From: Saprospiraceae bacterium
Lineage (GTDB): Bacteria > Bacteroidota > Bacteroidia > Chitinophagales > Saprospiraceae
Assembly: GCA_016714765.1 (NCBI GenBank)
Contig: JADKCF010000010.1
Coordinates: 1 to 64,000 of the forward strand
Direction of reading: 5' to 3'
DNA: 64,000 nucleotides
Below, piece by piece: positions 19,455 through 29,050 of this stretch. A program made the position numbers and the translations under genes. The notes under the pieces were generated by a model. It saw only the letters and a program-made list of their open reading frames with translations, had not been told where the DNA came from and searched no databases. Each line of letters starts with the position of its first letter. The first letter of the stretch is position 1.

Positions 19455-22310
19455 TTACTTTAAAGTCTGTTTGATCTCGATGATTTCATAACCTTCGATG
19501 ACGTCACCTTGTCTGATGTCATTGAAATTTTTAATAGTAATACCGCATTCAAATCCACCTTTTACTTCTTTGGCATCTTCCTTAAATCTCTTCAATGACG
19601 AAAGCTCGCCATGTGCGCCTTCTTTCATCGGGAAGATAACTATACCATCACGTATTACCCGTATATGTGTATTTCTGGTGATTTTACCTTCTGTCACATA
19701 ACAACCTGCAATCGTACCTATTTTTGACATAGTGTATGTTTCTCGTACTTCGACTTGAGCTACTATTTTCTCTTCTTTTGTAGGCTCGAGCATACCCTCC
19801 ATGGCCGATTTAATCTCTTCGATCGCTTCATATATGATAGAATAAGTTTTAATTTGTACTCCTTCACGCTCTGCCAGGTTTCGAGCATTGGCCGAAGGTC
19901 TCACCTGGAATCCGATGATGATGGCATCAGAAGCTGAAGCCAGCAACACATCTGACTCGGCAATAGCTCCTACAGCTTTGTGGATGACATTGACCTGAAT
20001 GGTCTCTACTGAGAGTTTGATTAATGAATCTGACAATGCTTCGATAGATCCATCCACATCCCCTTTTACGATCAGATTCAACTCCTTAAACGTACCTAAT
20101 GCCAATCTTCTACCTATCTCATCAAGACTGATACGTTTGCTGGCACGGTTGGTTTGTTCCCTTTCTATCTGTGCTCTCTTAGCTGCTAATTGTCTGGCTT
20201 CCTGGTCCGACTCCATGACTTTAAACTTTTCTCCGGCTTGCGGAGCGCCACTGAGCCCGAGTATAAGCGTAGGGGTAGATGGTCCGGCTTTTTTGACTTT
20301 TTTACCCAACTCATTAAACATTGCCTTGATTTTACCGGAATAAGGTCCGGCTACAAGTGAATCTCCTACCTCTACAGTACCATTCTGAACCAGAATTTTG
20401 GTAACATATCCTTTACCTTTGTCCAAAGATGCCTCTATGACAGTACCTACTCCCGGTCTTTCAGGATTAGCTTTAAGATCCAAAACTTCTGCTTCGAGTA
20501 TTATTTTTTCGAGTAACTTATCTATATGCAGGCCCTGCTTTGCTGAGATGTCCTGAGACTGATATGTCCCTCCCCAGTCCTCAACCAATAGGTTCATGGC
20601 TGCTAGTTCCTGTTTAATTCTTTCAGGATCTGCTCCTGGCTTGTCTATCTTGTTGATAGCAAAAACCATAGGCACACCTGCTGCCTGTGCATGGCTTATT
20701 GCTTCTTTTGTCTGTGGCATGATATGATCATCAGCCGCCACTATGATAACAGCTACGTCTGTTACTTTCGCACCTCTTGCTCTCATGGCAGTAAAGGCTT
20801 CGTGACCCGGTGTATCCAGGAAGGTAATTTTTTTATTATCAGGCCCTACTTTCACTTCATATGCACCGATATGCTGAGTAATACCTCCAGCTTCCCCACT
20901 CACTACATTTGCCGATCTGATAAAGTCCAGAAGTGAAGTTTTACCGTGGTCAACGTGCCCCATTACAGTGACTATTGGTGCTCTTGGACGCAAGTCTTCT
21001 TCAGCATCTTCCTGAATCGAATCTTCTTCCACATCCTCTTCTGCGCTGATAAATTCTACCACATGGCCAAATTCTCCTGCCACCAACTCGATGATTTCAG
21101 CATCCAATCTCTGATTGATAGACACAATAATGCCTAAGCTGAGACAAGTAGTAATCACCTGTGAGACGGGAACATCCAGCAATCCTGCCAATTCGGATAC
21201 AGAGACAAATTCTGTTAATTTCAGTTTTGTATCTACACTTTCATGATCCAGCAGCTCCTGTTTTTCTCTTTTGGTATCCCGGTTATCTCTTCTTATCTTC
21301 TGACGTTTATTTTTTCCACCCACATTAAGACGGGCCATAGTAGCCTTGATCTTATCATCGATTTCTTTCTGAGATACTTCTTTTACTTCTTCTCTGGCAG
21401 GCTTTCCTTTTCCGCCGGCAGCGTTGCCGGTACCTCCACTATGTCTTGCGCCTTCACCGGTATTTTTAGGATCGTTGACTGGTCCACCAGTACTTAATTT
21501 TTTTCTCTTTCTTTTTCTCTTTTGGGCATCAGTAAGGGCTCCCGACTGTGCGTTACCTCCTTCTGGTTTTGCTGGCTGTCCTGCCTGTACCTTTGGTTTT
21601 TCTTTTACTTTGGGTTTTGTAGAACTATCTAATTTGCTTGTATCTATTTTTCCCATGATCTTGAGACCCTTGAGTTGAGGTGTCTTTGCCCTCATCATTA
21701 TTTCGTCGGGTTCTCCATCAGATTTCACCTGTACTTTTTCCGGTTCTACTTCCACTTCTTTTGCAGGCTCTGCTATAACTGGTACTTGTTCAGGCGCAGG
21801 TGGTGCTGGTTCCGCGGTTTTTGGTTCTTCCTGCTTGATTTCATCTACAGGCGCAGGTTTAGGAGCGGGTTTAGGCTTATCTAGATCTATTTTGCCAATT
21901 ACTTTAAGTTTTGGCAATTCTGAGTTGGTAGTAAAAATCTCCTCTGTTGCTGTAGGTTCAGGTGCAGGAGGTGGAACGACTGTTTCTATCGGTTCAGGTG
22001 CTATCACAGGTTTGCCAATGTCAGCAAGTTTGGGTATGCTAAACAGAGGTTTTGCTACAGGTTTCTCTTCTGTATGATGATGTTTGTGATCTTCCTTTAG
22101 CCCTGGCCTAGTTCCAATGACTATTTGATCCGCTTTTTCTTTTTCTGCCATTGATGACCTGAACTCCTTGAGGAGCACACTATGCATCTCATCTGAGATC
22201 ATAGCTGTAGGTTTGTTTTCTACCACGTGCCCTTTAGAAGCAAGGAAATCAACAATCGTGGCAAGACCTACATTCAGTTCTTTTGCGATTTTTACTAATC
22301 TTTCTGCCAT
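19455..22310 (-). CDS. infB: Translation initiation factor IF-2
   Basis: GTPase that delivers initiator tRNA to the 30S subunit. I start at the ATG at 22310 (ERLVKIAKELNVG), where the family N-terminal domain begins; an upstream ATG at 22352 would add 14 unrelated residues. There is a long Pro/Lys/Glu-rich linker, then the G domain: G1 VTVMGHVDHGKTS, G3 FLDTPGHEAF, G4 AINKIDKPGADPE and G5 SAKQGLHID. The C-terminal domains II-IV, including VRETYTMSKIGTIAGCYV and GDVIEGYEI, are complete. About 951 residues, usual for Bacteroidota. It overlaps no gene but sits 32 bp after nusA, as in the conserved rimP-nusA-infB arrangement. Confidence 0.96.
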   Translation of the reverse strand: MAERLVKIAKELNVGLATIVDFLASKGHVVENKPTAMISDEMHSVLLKEFRSSMAEKEKADQIVIGTRPGLKEDHKHHHTEEKPVAKPLFSIPKLADIGKPVIAPEPIETVVPPPAPEPTATEEIFTTNSELPKLKVIGKIDLDKPKPAPKPAPVDEIKQEEPKTAEPAPPAPEQVPVIAEPAKEVEVEPEKVQVKSDGEPDEIMMRAKTPQLKGLKIMGKIDTSKLDSSTKPKVKEKPKVQAGQPAKPEGGNAQSGALTDAQKRKRKRKKLSTGGPVNDPKNTGEGARHSGGTGNAAGGKGKPAREEVKEVSQKEIDDKIKATMARLNVGGKNKRQKIRRDNRDTKREKQELLDHESVDTKLKLTEFVSVSELAGLLDVPVSQVITTCLSLGIIVSINQRLDAEIIELVAGEFGHVVEFISAEEDVEEDSIQEDAEEDLRPRAPIVTVMGHVDHGKTSLLDFIRSANVVSGEAGGITQHIGAYEVKVGPDNKKITFLDTPGHEAFTAMRARGAKVTDVAVIIVAADDHIMPQTKEAISHAQAAGVPMVFAINKIDKPGADPERIKQELAAMNLLVEDWGGTYQSQDISAKQGLHIDKLLEKIILEAEVLDLKANPERPGVGTVIEASLDKGKGYVTKILVQNGTVEVGDSLVAGPYSGKIKAMFNELGKKVKKAGPSTPTLILGLSGAPQAGEKFKVMESDQEARQLAAKRAQIEREQTNRASKRISLDEIGRRLALGTFKELNLIVKGDVDGSIEALSDSLIKLSVETIQVNVIHKAVGAIAESDVLLASASDAIIIGFQVRPSANARNLAEREGVQIKTYSIIYEAIEEIKSAMEGMLEPTKEEKIVAQVEVRETYTMSKIGTIAGCYVTEGKITRNTHIRVIRDGIVIFPMKEGAHGELSSLKRFKEDAKEVKGGFECGITIKNFNDIRQGDVIEGYEIIEIKQTLK

Positions 22311-22341
22311 CAGCAATTTAAAATGTTTAAAAAAATGTCTA

Positions 22342-23577
22342 TCAGTCTTCAAACTCGGAGGCTAAAATCTTCAAGACTTCGTCTACTGTCTCCTCTTCCA
22401 GGTCTGATCTTCTAATGAGTTCCTCACGATTTAATGCAAGGACACTTTTAGCAGTATCGCAACCTATATTTTTCAGGGTCTCGATTACCCAGTCTTCGAT
22501 TTCATCTGAAAATTCGTCAAGATCCACATCATCTATCTCTTGTTCTTCATTATCTCTGTATACGTCAATCTCATAATTCGTCAGTTTGCTTGCAAGCTTG
22601 ATATTACTACCTCCTTTACCAATGGCCAGAGACACCTGATCAGGCTTCAGAAATACAGAAGCTCTGAGGTTTTTATCATCCAGACTTATACTGGTAACTT
22701 TTGCAGGAGTCAATGATCTCTGAATGAAAAGTGAGGTATTGTTGGTATAATTGACAATATCTATGTTTTCATTCTTGAGCTCTCTGACGATACCATGAAT
22801 TCTCGAGCCTTTCATACCGACACAAGCGCCAACCGGATCTATTCTGTCGTCATAGGACTCTACGGCAACTTTAGCCCTTTCGCCCGGCATTCTCACTATC
22901 TTCTTGATAGTAATCAATCCGTCTTCTATTTCCGGTACTTCCTGCTCAAGGAGTTTTTCTAAAAATCCATTATCAGTCCTTGACAACATCACCATTGGTG
23001 TACCATTCCGCATTTCTACTCTCTTGATGATACCTCTGACCATGTCTCCTTTTCTGAAGAAATCTCCTTTGATCATTTCCAGTCTTGGTAACACCAGCTC
23101 GTTTTGAGTGGCATCATCCAGTACAAGTACTTCTTTTTTAAGTATCTGACTGACTTCACCCACTACCATGTCACCCACTCTATCCATGTATCTTTTATAC
23201 ACATCATCCTTTTCCAGATCCATGATCCTCGAAATGAGTGTTTGTCTTGCTGCCATGATTGACCTTCTACCGAAATCCTCCAGTGTGAGTTGCTGATAAC
23301 ACTCTTCGCCCACATCATAAGCTTCGTCTATGGATTTGGCCTCAGTGTATGATATCTGACTCAACTCATCAGTCACCTCTCCATCGGGTACGATCATACG
23401 TACTCTCCACATCTCAAGGTCACCGTTCTGTGTATTGACGATTACATCAAAGTTATCATCTGACCCGTATTTTTTTCTGATAAGGGTCCTGAAAACATCC
23501 TCAAGGACACGCACCATAGTAGGCCGGTCTATATTTTTACCTTCTTTAAACTCTGAAAAGGATTCTACTAAATTCAT
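22342..23577 (-). CDS. nusA: Transcription termination/antitermination factor NusA
   Basis: RNA polymerase-binding elongation factor acting in pausing, termination and rRNA antitermination. The N-terminal domain covers about residues 1-125, the S1 domain follows (VGDMVVGEVSQIL, then LPRLEMIKGDFFRKGDMV), and the two KH domains contain RAKVAVESYDDRIDPVGACVGMKGSRIHGI and LAIGKGGSNIKLASKL. The C-terminus ends soon after an acidic helix (VLALNREELIRRSDLEEETVDEVL), so the tandem acidic repeats of E. coli NusA are mostly absent, as usual outside proteobacteria. 411 residues. The start codon touches the rimP stop region and infB follows closely, consistent with cotranscription. Confidence 0.95.
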   Translation of the reverse strand: MNLVESFSEFKEGKNIDRPTMVRVLEDVFRTLIRKKYGSDDNFDVIVNTQNGDLEMWRVRMIVPDGEVTDELSQISYTEAKSIDEAYDVGEECYQQLTLEDFGRRSIMAARQTLISRIMDLEKDDVYKRYMDRVGDMVVGEVSQILKKEVLVLDDATQNELVLPRLEMIKGDFFRKGDMVRGIIKRVEMRNGTPMVMLSRTDNGFLEKLLEQEVPEIEDGLITIKKIVRMPGERAKVAVESYDDRIDPVGACVGMKGSRIHGIVRELKNENIDIVNYTNNTSLFIQRSLTPAKVTSISLDDKNLRASVFLKPDQVSLAIGKGGSNIKLASKLTNYEIDVYRDNEEQEIDDVDLDEFSDEIEDWVIETLKNIGCDTAKSVLALNREELIRRSDLEEETVDEVLKILASEFED

Positions 23578-24050
23578 TAATTAAAACTTATTTTAATTTT
23601 TGACTCAATTATATCTTCAAATTTTATCTCATCTGTCACCATGACTTTCTTATTTTTCTTTCCTTCTTTTACTTTGGTTTCGTACTCTACAAAAATGATG
23701 TTGTCTTCCACCTTTTTTAATAGTCCTTTAGCATTTTTGCCGTCACCATACTTTACATCAATAATCCTACCAATATTTTTAGGATATTGTCTCAATAACT
23801 TTAATGAACTCCCTACACCTGCAGAAGATACTTCGAGTGTATATGCCTCTCCAAAAACTTTGCTTTCGTCCAGTATAGCTTCGATAAACCTGCTCAGTTT
23901 CTGACATTTCAGAAAATTGACGCCCTCGTCACTGTCCAGAAAGATTTCGATTTTATTATTTTTTATCTTTGTATCGACAAGGTATGTATCTGCAAAACCC
24001 AACTCTGCAAGACCTTTTTCTACCCATTTATCTACTTCTGATTGATGCAT
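23577..24050 (-). CDS. rimP: Ribosome maturation factor RimP
   Basis: Needed for maturation of the 30S ribosomal subunit. The 157-residue product has the usual two-domain layout: an N-terminal part with the pattern KNNKIEIFLDSDEGVNFLKCQKLSRFIEAIL and EAYTLEVSSAGVGSSLKLLRQYPKN (family signature YxLEVSSPG, here with Ala), and a C-terminal SH3-like part ending in EIKFEDIIESKIKISF. It is the first gene of rimP-nusA-infB and its stop touches the nusA start (23577). A TATATTTG -7 element sits about 60 bp upstream, and a hairpin with a T-run lies between it and the ATG, which suggests transcription attenuation of the operon. Confidence 0.93.
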   Translation of the reverse strand: MHQSEVDKWVEKGLAELGFADTYLVDTKIKNNKIEIFLDSDEGVNFLKCQKLSRFIEAILDESKVFGEAYTLEVSSAGVGSSLKLLRQYPKNIGRIIDVKYGDGKNAKGLLKKVEDNIIFVEYETKVKEGKKNKKVMVTDEIKFEDIIESKIKISFN

Positions 24051-24064
24051 AATAAGCTAATAAT

Positions 24065-24090
24065 AAAAAAGGGAACTCAATGTCCCCTTT
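24065..24090 (-). terminator. Possible attenuator hairpin in the rimP-nusA-infB leader
   Basis: Minus strand: AAAGGGGA (24083-24090), a 7 nt loop, TTCCCTTT (24068-24075), then a T-run (24065-24070). It is an 8 bp stem with one G-T pair. It lies between the predicted promoter and the rimP ATG, with the T-run 15 bases before the ATG. Confidence 0.5.
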
Positions 24091-24111
24091 CACATTATCC
24101 CAATTGTCCCG

Positions 24112-24119
24112 CAAATATA
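24112..24119 (-). promoter_or_regulatory. -7 element of the rimP operon
   Basis: Minus-strand TATATTTG, a perfect TAnnTTTG match. Predicted start of transcription is about 24106, giving a leader of about 56 nt. No TTG is seen at -33. Confidence 0.4.
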
Positions 24120-24289
24120 GGTAATCTTTTCGTATATTCAGCAGGATTGATTAAGTATTTTTAACAGATAGCTATATTATAACTTTAGAAGTTATCTTTT
24201 TTCTAATGTTAGATAAAATCTAGAGTACTTAATTCAACATCTTCGTTCAAAACTTACTACTTTTATGCCAAATATAAAACCTTATAAAA

Positions 24290-26329
24290 GTGTCCAAATC
24301 AATTTCATTAAGATCAGCCGATAATATACGTATACTTTCTGCGGCAATGGTAGAAAAAGCAGCTTCCGGCCATCCGGGAGGCGCTATGGGGGGAGCAGAT
24401 TTCATTCACATTCTGTATAGTGAGTTTTTGACTTTTGATCCTGATGATGCGTGCTGGCCATTTAGGGACAGAATGTTTCTGGACCCCGGACATATGTCTG
24501 CCATGTTATACTCACAATTAGCGTTGTGTGGTTGGATGTCTATAGATGACCTCAAAAATTTCCGCCAGTGGAAGAGTGCCACACCGGGACATCCAGAAGT
24601 GGATATCACCAGAGGAATTGAAAACACTTCCGGTCCATTGGGACTGGGACACGCCTTCGGTGCAGGCGCTGCAATAGCAGAGAGATTTTTGGCCACCAGG
24701 TTTGGCGATTGGATGAGTCACTATACCTACATTTACATCTCTGATGGAGGCATTCAGGAAGAAATATCACAAGGTGTAGGCAGGATTGCCGGATATCTCG
24801 GCCTTGGAAATATCATCATGTTTTATGATGCCAATGAGGTACAGTTGTCTACCAAAGTGGGAGAAGTAACTTCTGAAGATACAGCCAAAAAGTACGAAAG
24901 CTGGCATTGGCATGTCTTAGAAATAGACGGTAATGACGAAGAGGAAATAAGAAATGCCATCAAGGCTTGCCATGAAGTAAAGGATAAACCATCTATCATC
25001 ATTGGCCATACTATCATGGGCAAAGGGGCCGTCAAAGAAGATGGTTCATCTTATGAAGGACAAGTGGAGACCCACGGCAAACCATTGGGAAAATCCAAAG
25101 CGTCATTTACTAAAACTATTAAAAATCTCGGAGGAGACCCAGAAAATCCTTTCGTAATTTTTCCCGAAGTAGTTGAATATTATAAAAATGTTTTGGACAA
25201 TAAAAGAACATTAGTAGCTCAAAAGCGACTGGCGTATGCTGAGTGGAAAAAAAGACATCCTGAAAAAACTGCTTTGTTGGACCAGTATCTTTCAGGCCAT
25301 CTGCCAAAATTGGACTGGAACAGTATTGCCCTCTCTACCAATGATGCTACTAGAAATGCCTCATCAAAAGTCCTTGCATACCTGGCCGAAAATGTAGGTA
25401 ATATGATTGTATCTTCTGCAGATCTTTCCAATAGCGACATGACCGATGGATTTCTTAAAAAGTCACAAGCGTTTTCTAATGGTAATTTTAAGGGAGCCTT
25501 TCTGCAGGCCGGAGTATCAGAACTGACGATGGGAGCTCTTTGTACCGGCATGGCCCTGCACGGGGGCGTCATACCTGTATGTGCTACATTTTTTGCTTTT
25601 TCTGACTACATGAAGCCTGTATTAAGGATAGCGTCACTCATGGAGCAACCTGTCAAGTTTATTTGGACTCATGATGCTTTCAGAGTCGGCGAAGATGGGC
25701 CTACCCACCAACCAATAGAACAGGAAGCTCAACTAAGGCTACTTGAAAAATTGAAAAATCATTCGGGCAAACCATCTTTTATTGCCCTAAGGCCTGCAGA
25801 TAGTGCCGAGACTGTCAGCGGATGGGAATTAATGTTGTCAACACATGACCGTCCCTCCGGCATGATATTATCAAGACAAAACATCAAGGATATCCCCGGC
25901 ATAAATCAAAGCAGATTGGAAGAAAGTAAAGGACTTAATAAAGGAGCTTACATAGTCTACGAAACCAGTGATGATGCTGATATCATATTGCTTGCCAACG
26001 GCTCTGAAGTGGCAACACTTCTTGATGCAGCCCCTATCCTCGAAAATCAACATAAGCTCAGAGTGAGAGTGGTGTCAGTACCATCCGAAGGAATATTCAG
26101 ATGTGAAGAAAAACGATACCAGCAGAGTATACTACCGGATGATGTGCCGGTATTTGGACTTACTGCCGGACTACCTGTTACCTTGGACGGACTTATTAGA
26201 GACAATGGCCGTGTTTTTGGCATGACTCATTTCGGTTACTCTGCACCTTACACAGTATTGGATGAAAAATTTGGTTATACTACCGAAAATGTGATAAATC
26301 AGGTCCTGGAGCTACTCAAAGAAGTGTAA
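24290..26329 (+). CDS. tkt: Transketolase
   Basis: TPP-dependent enzyme of the pentose phosphate pathway that moves two-carbon units between sugar phosphates. Full-length at 679 residues. TPP binding: HPGGAMGGADF, GPLGLGHAFGAGAAIAERF and ISDGGIQEEISQGVGRIAGYLGLGNIIMFYDANEVQL (GDG-type motif with Mg ligand region). The pyrimidine-binding domain has the glutamate region AGVSELTMGALCTGMALHGGV and FIWTHDAFRVGEDGPTHQPIEQEAQLR. The C-terminal domain covers the last 130 residues. The start is a GTG at 24290; no ATG gives a better N-terminus. The gene faces the rimP operon divergently and converges on the acetyltransferase at 26331 with no intervening spacer. Confidence 0.96.
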   Translation: MSKSISLRSADNIRILSAAMVEKAASGHPGGAMGGADFIHILYSEFLTFDPDDACWPFRDRMFLDPGHMSAMLYSQLALCGWMSIDDLKNFRQWKSATPGHPEVDITRGIENTSGPLGLGHAFGAGAAIAERFLATRFGDWMSHYTYIYISDGGIQEEISQGVGRIAGYLGLGNIIMFYDANEVQLSTKVGEVTSEDTAKKYESWHWHVLEIDGNDEEEIRNAIKACHEVKDKPSIIIGHTIMGKGAVKEDGSSYEGQVETHGKPLGKSKASFTKTIKNLGGDPENPFVIFPEVVEYYKNVLDNKRTLVAQKRLAYAEWKKRHPEKTALLDQYLSGHLPKLDWNSIALSTNDATRNASSKVLAYLAENVGNMIVSSADLSNSDMTDGFLKKSQAFSNGNFKGAFLQAGVSELTMGALCTGMALHGGVIPVCATFFAFSDYMKPVLRIASLMEQPVKFIWTHDAFRVGEDGPTHQPIEQEAQLRLLEKLKNHSGKPSFIALRPADSAETVSGWELMLSTHDRPSGMILSRQNIKDIPGINQSRLEESKGLNKGAYIVYETSDDADIILLANGSEVATLLDAAPILENQHKLRVRVVSVPSEGIFRCEEKRYQQSILPDDVPVFGLTAGLPVTLDGLIRDNGRVFGMTHFGYSAPYTVLDEKFGYTTENVINQVLELLKEV

Positions 26330-26330
26330 C

Positions 26331-26927
26331 TCAAAATTTTAATTTATTATACAGGCTTGCTTTTACGTCTCCGTACCACTCTTCCTTTAAAATACTGAAT
26401 ATAATGCTGTCCCTTCGTGAACCGTCAGCACAATAACCGTTACTGCGAAGGATACCCTCTTGGGTACACCCTATAGATTTCATAGCTGCAATACTTCTTA
26501 TATTTTTGTTGTCAGCCCTGAATTCCACTCTTTGAACATGCATAGATTCAAAAGCAAACTGGAGCAGCAAAAATTTACAATGTTTATTCAGTCCTGTACC
26601 CTGAAAAGCTTTACCATACCAAGTGAAGCCCAGCTGCAGATTGTCTGACAGAGGCTGGATATCATAAAAACGGGTACTTCCGGCATACTGACCTGTACGC
26701 TTGTCAAAGATAATGAAGGGGTAATCCTTCTTATTAGCCCGGTTGGCCAATGAAATTTCTACGTACTTTTGTATGCCTAAGCTGCTTGCTGACAATAGGG
26801 AAAAGACCCATAATTCGGGTTCGTTTTCTGCAAATGCTTTTAAATGTATGACATCGTCACCAGTAAGTGGTCTTAAAAAAACCACTTCGTTTTCGAGGAT
26901 GTATTCAGTATCAAAATCCAATGTCAT
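26331..26927 (-). CDS. RimJ/RimL-type GNAT N-acetyltransferase
   Basis: Acetyl-CoA-dependent acetyltransferase of the RimJ/RimL type; the substrate is unknown. The N-terminal VVFLRPLTGDDVIHL, then FIIFDKRTGQYAGSTRFYDI and LQLGFTWYGKAFQGTGLNKHCKFLLLQFAF, are the core signatures, with KSIGCTQEGILRSNGYCADGSRRDSIIFSIL at the C-terminus. I use the ATG at 26927, which overlaps the nadA stop closely; a further upstream ATG would add 15 residues. About 198 residues. It is the last gene of the long gyrB-to-nadA minus-strand run and probably cotranscribed, although its function need not relate to NAD synthesis. Confidence 0.85.
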   Translation of the reverse strand: MTLDFDTEYILENEVVFLRPLTGDDVIHLKAFAENEPELWVFSLLSASSLGIQKYVEISLANRANKKDYPFIIFDKRTGQYAGSTRFYDIQPLSDNLQLGFTWYGKAFQGTGLNKHCKFLLLQFAFESMHVQRVEFRADNKNIRSIAAMKSIGCTQEGILRSNGYCADGSRRDSIIFSILKEEWYGDVKASLYNKLKF

Positions 26928-26928
26928 C

Positions 26929-27942
26929 TTATGCCTTAAATCCTGCTTTTGCACTGACTTCAAGCATGGCATCTATGCATTTACGGCCTTTTTCTATGAC
27001 CCAGTCTTCAAGTATGATCTCCGGCAATTCGTATTTCATACTTAAATATAATTTTTCCATGGTATTGCGTTTCATGTGTGGACAATCATTACATGCGCAA
27101 TTATTCGTAGGAGGTGCCGGTATAAAAGTCTTATGCGGAGATGCCAGTTCCATCTGATGTAAAATTCCAGATTCTGTTGCGACTATGAAAGTATCTGAAG
27201 GGTCATTTTGGGTGTACTTTAGCAGTTGCGTAGTCGAACCTATAAAGTGCGCCATATTGAGGATATGGGCTTCACATTCGGGGTGAGCTATAAACTTTGC
27301 TTCCGGATGTCGGACCATCAGTTTGGTGATTTTTTCATGGGAAAAGATTTCATGAACCATACAGGCACCATTCCAAAGTATCATATCCCTGCCGGTTTTT
27401 TTGACCAGATAGGCTCCTAGATTTTTATCCGGAGCAAAGATGATACCTTTATCTTTAGGTATACTATTGATGATAGCTTCTGCATTAGATGAAGTACAAC
27501 ATATGTCTGTGAGAGTTTTTAATTCAGCTGTACAATTGATATAACTCACCACGACATGGTCAGGATATTTTTCTTTAAACTTCTTAAAAATAGGCGCCGG
27601 GCAACTATCTGCAAGAGAACAGCCAGCCTTCAGATCTGGTAGGACGACTTTTTTGGTTGGATTCAGCATCTTAGCTGTTTCAGCCATGAAGTGTACTCCA
27701 GCAAAAACTATCATATCTGCCTCTGTACTTTCTGCTTTTTGAGATAATCCAAGGCTGTCTCCTATGTAATCTGCTACGTCCTGAATCTCCGACTCCTGAT
27801 AATAATGAGCAAGGATGATAGCATTTTTCTCTTTTTTAAGCTTGTTGATTTCTTCTACCAAATCCATAGTCGGGTCAACATCTATATCGAGGTAACCTTT
27901 TTTATTCAGATTTTTTTTAGCTGTAAACAGTACTTCTGCCAT
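26929..27942 (-). CDS. nadA: Quinolinate synthase
   Basis: Condenses iminoaspartate with dihydroxyacetone phosphate to form quinolinate, the second step of de novo NAD synthesis. It is a [4Fe-4S] enzyme: candidate ligand cysteines are in CSLADSCPAP, NCTAELKTLTDICCTSSNA and NNCACNDCPHMKRN. The catalytic tyrosine and histidine areas (ILAHYYQESEIQDVADYIGDS; FAGVHFMAETAKML) are intact. 337 residues is normal. The nadB and nadC partners are not in the window, but nadD is about 34 kb away. The gene lies 31 bp after the EEP nuclease gene and just overlaps the acetyltransferase start. Confidence 0.95.
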   Translation of the reverse strand: MAEVLFTAKKNLNKKGYLDIDVDPTMDLVEEINKLKKEKNAIILAHYYQESEIQDVADYIGDSLGLSQKAESTEADMIVFAGVHFMAETAKMLNPTKKVVLPDLKAGCSLADSCPAPIFKKFKEKYPDHVVVSYINCTAELKTLTDICCTSSNAEAIINSIPKDKGIIFAPDKNLGAYLVKKTGRDMILWNGACMVHEIFSHEKITKLMVRHPEAKFIAHPECEAHILNMAHFIGSTTQLLKYTQNDPSDTFIVATESGILHQMELASPHKTFIPAPPTNNCACNDCPHMKRNTMEKLYLSMKYELPEIILEDWVIEKGRKCIDAMLEVSAKAGFKA

Positions 27943-27973
27943 GATCTTTAAATTTTTTTATAACAATTATAAT

Positions 27974-29047
27974 TTATTCTTCTTTCTCTATTATTTCCTC
28001 TTCAGGCCAGCTTAGCGTTGCATATACAGGATAGTGGTCTGAAAAATTGTCCTTAATGATCTCAAAGGTGGATACTTGCAGGTCTTTATCTGCAAATATA
28101 TAATCTATCCGCAATAATGGGATTTTACCGGCATAGGTCGTGCCAATGCCTGAACCCCTGGCTCTGAAAGCATCTATAGCCTCAGCTGACAAAACATGAT
28201 AAGTATAAGACTGAGGCGGATCATTTAAGTCTCCGGCAAAAATAATCTTGTAAGGACTTTTTTTAGCGTGAGCAGCTATTTTTTCAGCTTGCCTGCTTCG
28301 CTGCAGATGTTTATTTCTGAATTTTCGCAACATACCCTTGATATCATACCACGCCTGTTTTTGGTCTAACTCTGTTTGATTGGCTAGTTTTTCTGCATCC
28401 CTGCTTATCTGGTTGGACTGGAGGTGGAAACTGTACACCCTGATGGTGTCAAATTTTAGGTTTATATCTGCCCACACACAAGAGTTGGTTTTAGTGCCAA
28501 AATCGATTTCTCCTTTATTGATGAATGGATGTCTGGACAAAATTACAGCACCTTTTTCCTTATAATATAAATAGTGGTTAGGAAATGTTGCTTTCAGGAT
28601 ATCATGACCATAATCGCCCACCTCCTGAATACAAAAGACATCTGTTTCTTTGTATTGCTGAAGAAACTCGATGAAAGCCTCTTTTTTGATATCCCTGTCT
28701 TTTTTCTTTTTATCATAACCATAGGATGCATTGCTAATATTGTAGGACATCAAGGTGATCTTTTCAGCGTTTGACTCCATCTGTTCTCCGTTGAAAGCAA
28801 TGAAACCTTTGACTTGATTCCAACCTACGGCGATACAAATCAGCGAAGGCCAAATGTATTTCGGTTTTTTAACAATCCAGTAAAATACAAAAACCACATT
28901 AATCAATAAAAGTACAGGATAGAACAGCCCGAAAAATGAAATGGTCCATGTAAGCTTGGGATTAACAACGGGAGAAAGGTATGCCAGCATAGTGGCAATG
29001 ATGGCTCCTAGATTTATCAACAATATGATGCGGTCAAAAAATTTCAC
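27974..29047 (-). CDS. Membrane-anchored endonuclease/exonuclease/phosphatase family protein
   Basis: Metal-dependent phosphodiesterase fold (EEP superfamily), whose members act on nucleic acids, phospholipids or phosphate esters; the exact substrate is unknown. The first about 85 residues are three hydrophobic segments (starting FDRIILLINLGAIIATMLAYL), so the enzyme domain is membrane-tethered. The catalytic domain has SYNISNASYGYD, CIQEVGDYG, IFAGDLNDPP (metal/active-site Asp-x-Asn) and FSDHYPVYATL (active-site His). The C-terminus is acidic. 357 residues. The gene sits 4 bp downstream of the second rhomboid, with the usual Bacteroidota pairing of rhomboid plus EEP. Confidence 0.85.
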   Translation of the reverse strand: MKFFDRIILLINLGAIIATMLAYLSPVVNPKLTWTISFFGLFYPVLLLINVVFVFYWIVKKPKYIWPSLICIAVGWNQVKGFIAFNGEQMESNAEKITLMSYNISNASYGYDKKKKDRDIKKEAFIEFLQQYKETDVFCIQEVGDYGHDILKATFPNHYLYYKEKGAVILSRHPFINKGEIDFGTKTNSCVWADINLKFDTIRVYSFHLQSNQISRDAEKLANQTELDQKQAWYDIKGMLRKFRNKHLQRSRQAEKIAAHAKKSPYKIIFAGDLNDPPQSYTYHVLSAEAIDAFRARGSGIGTTYAGKIPLLRIDYIFADKDLQVSTFEIIKDNFSDHYPVYATLSWPEEEIIEKEE

Positions 29048-29050
29048 CTG

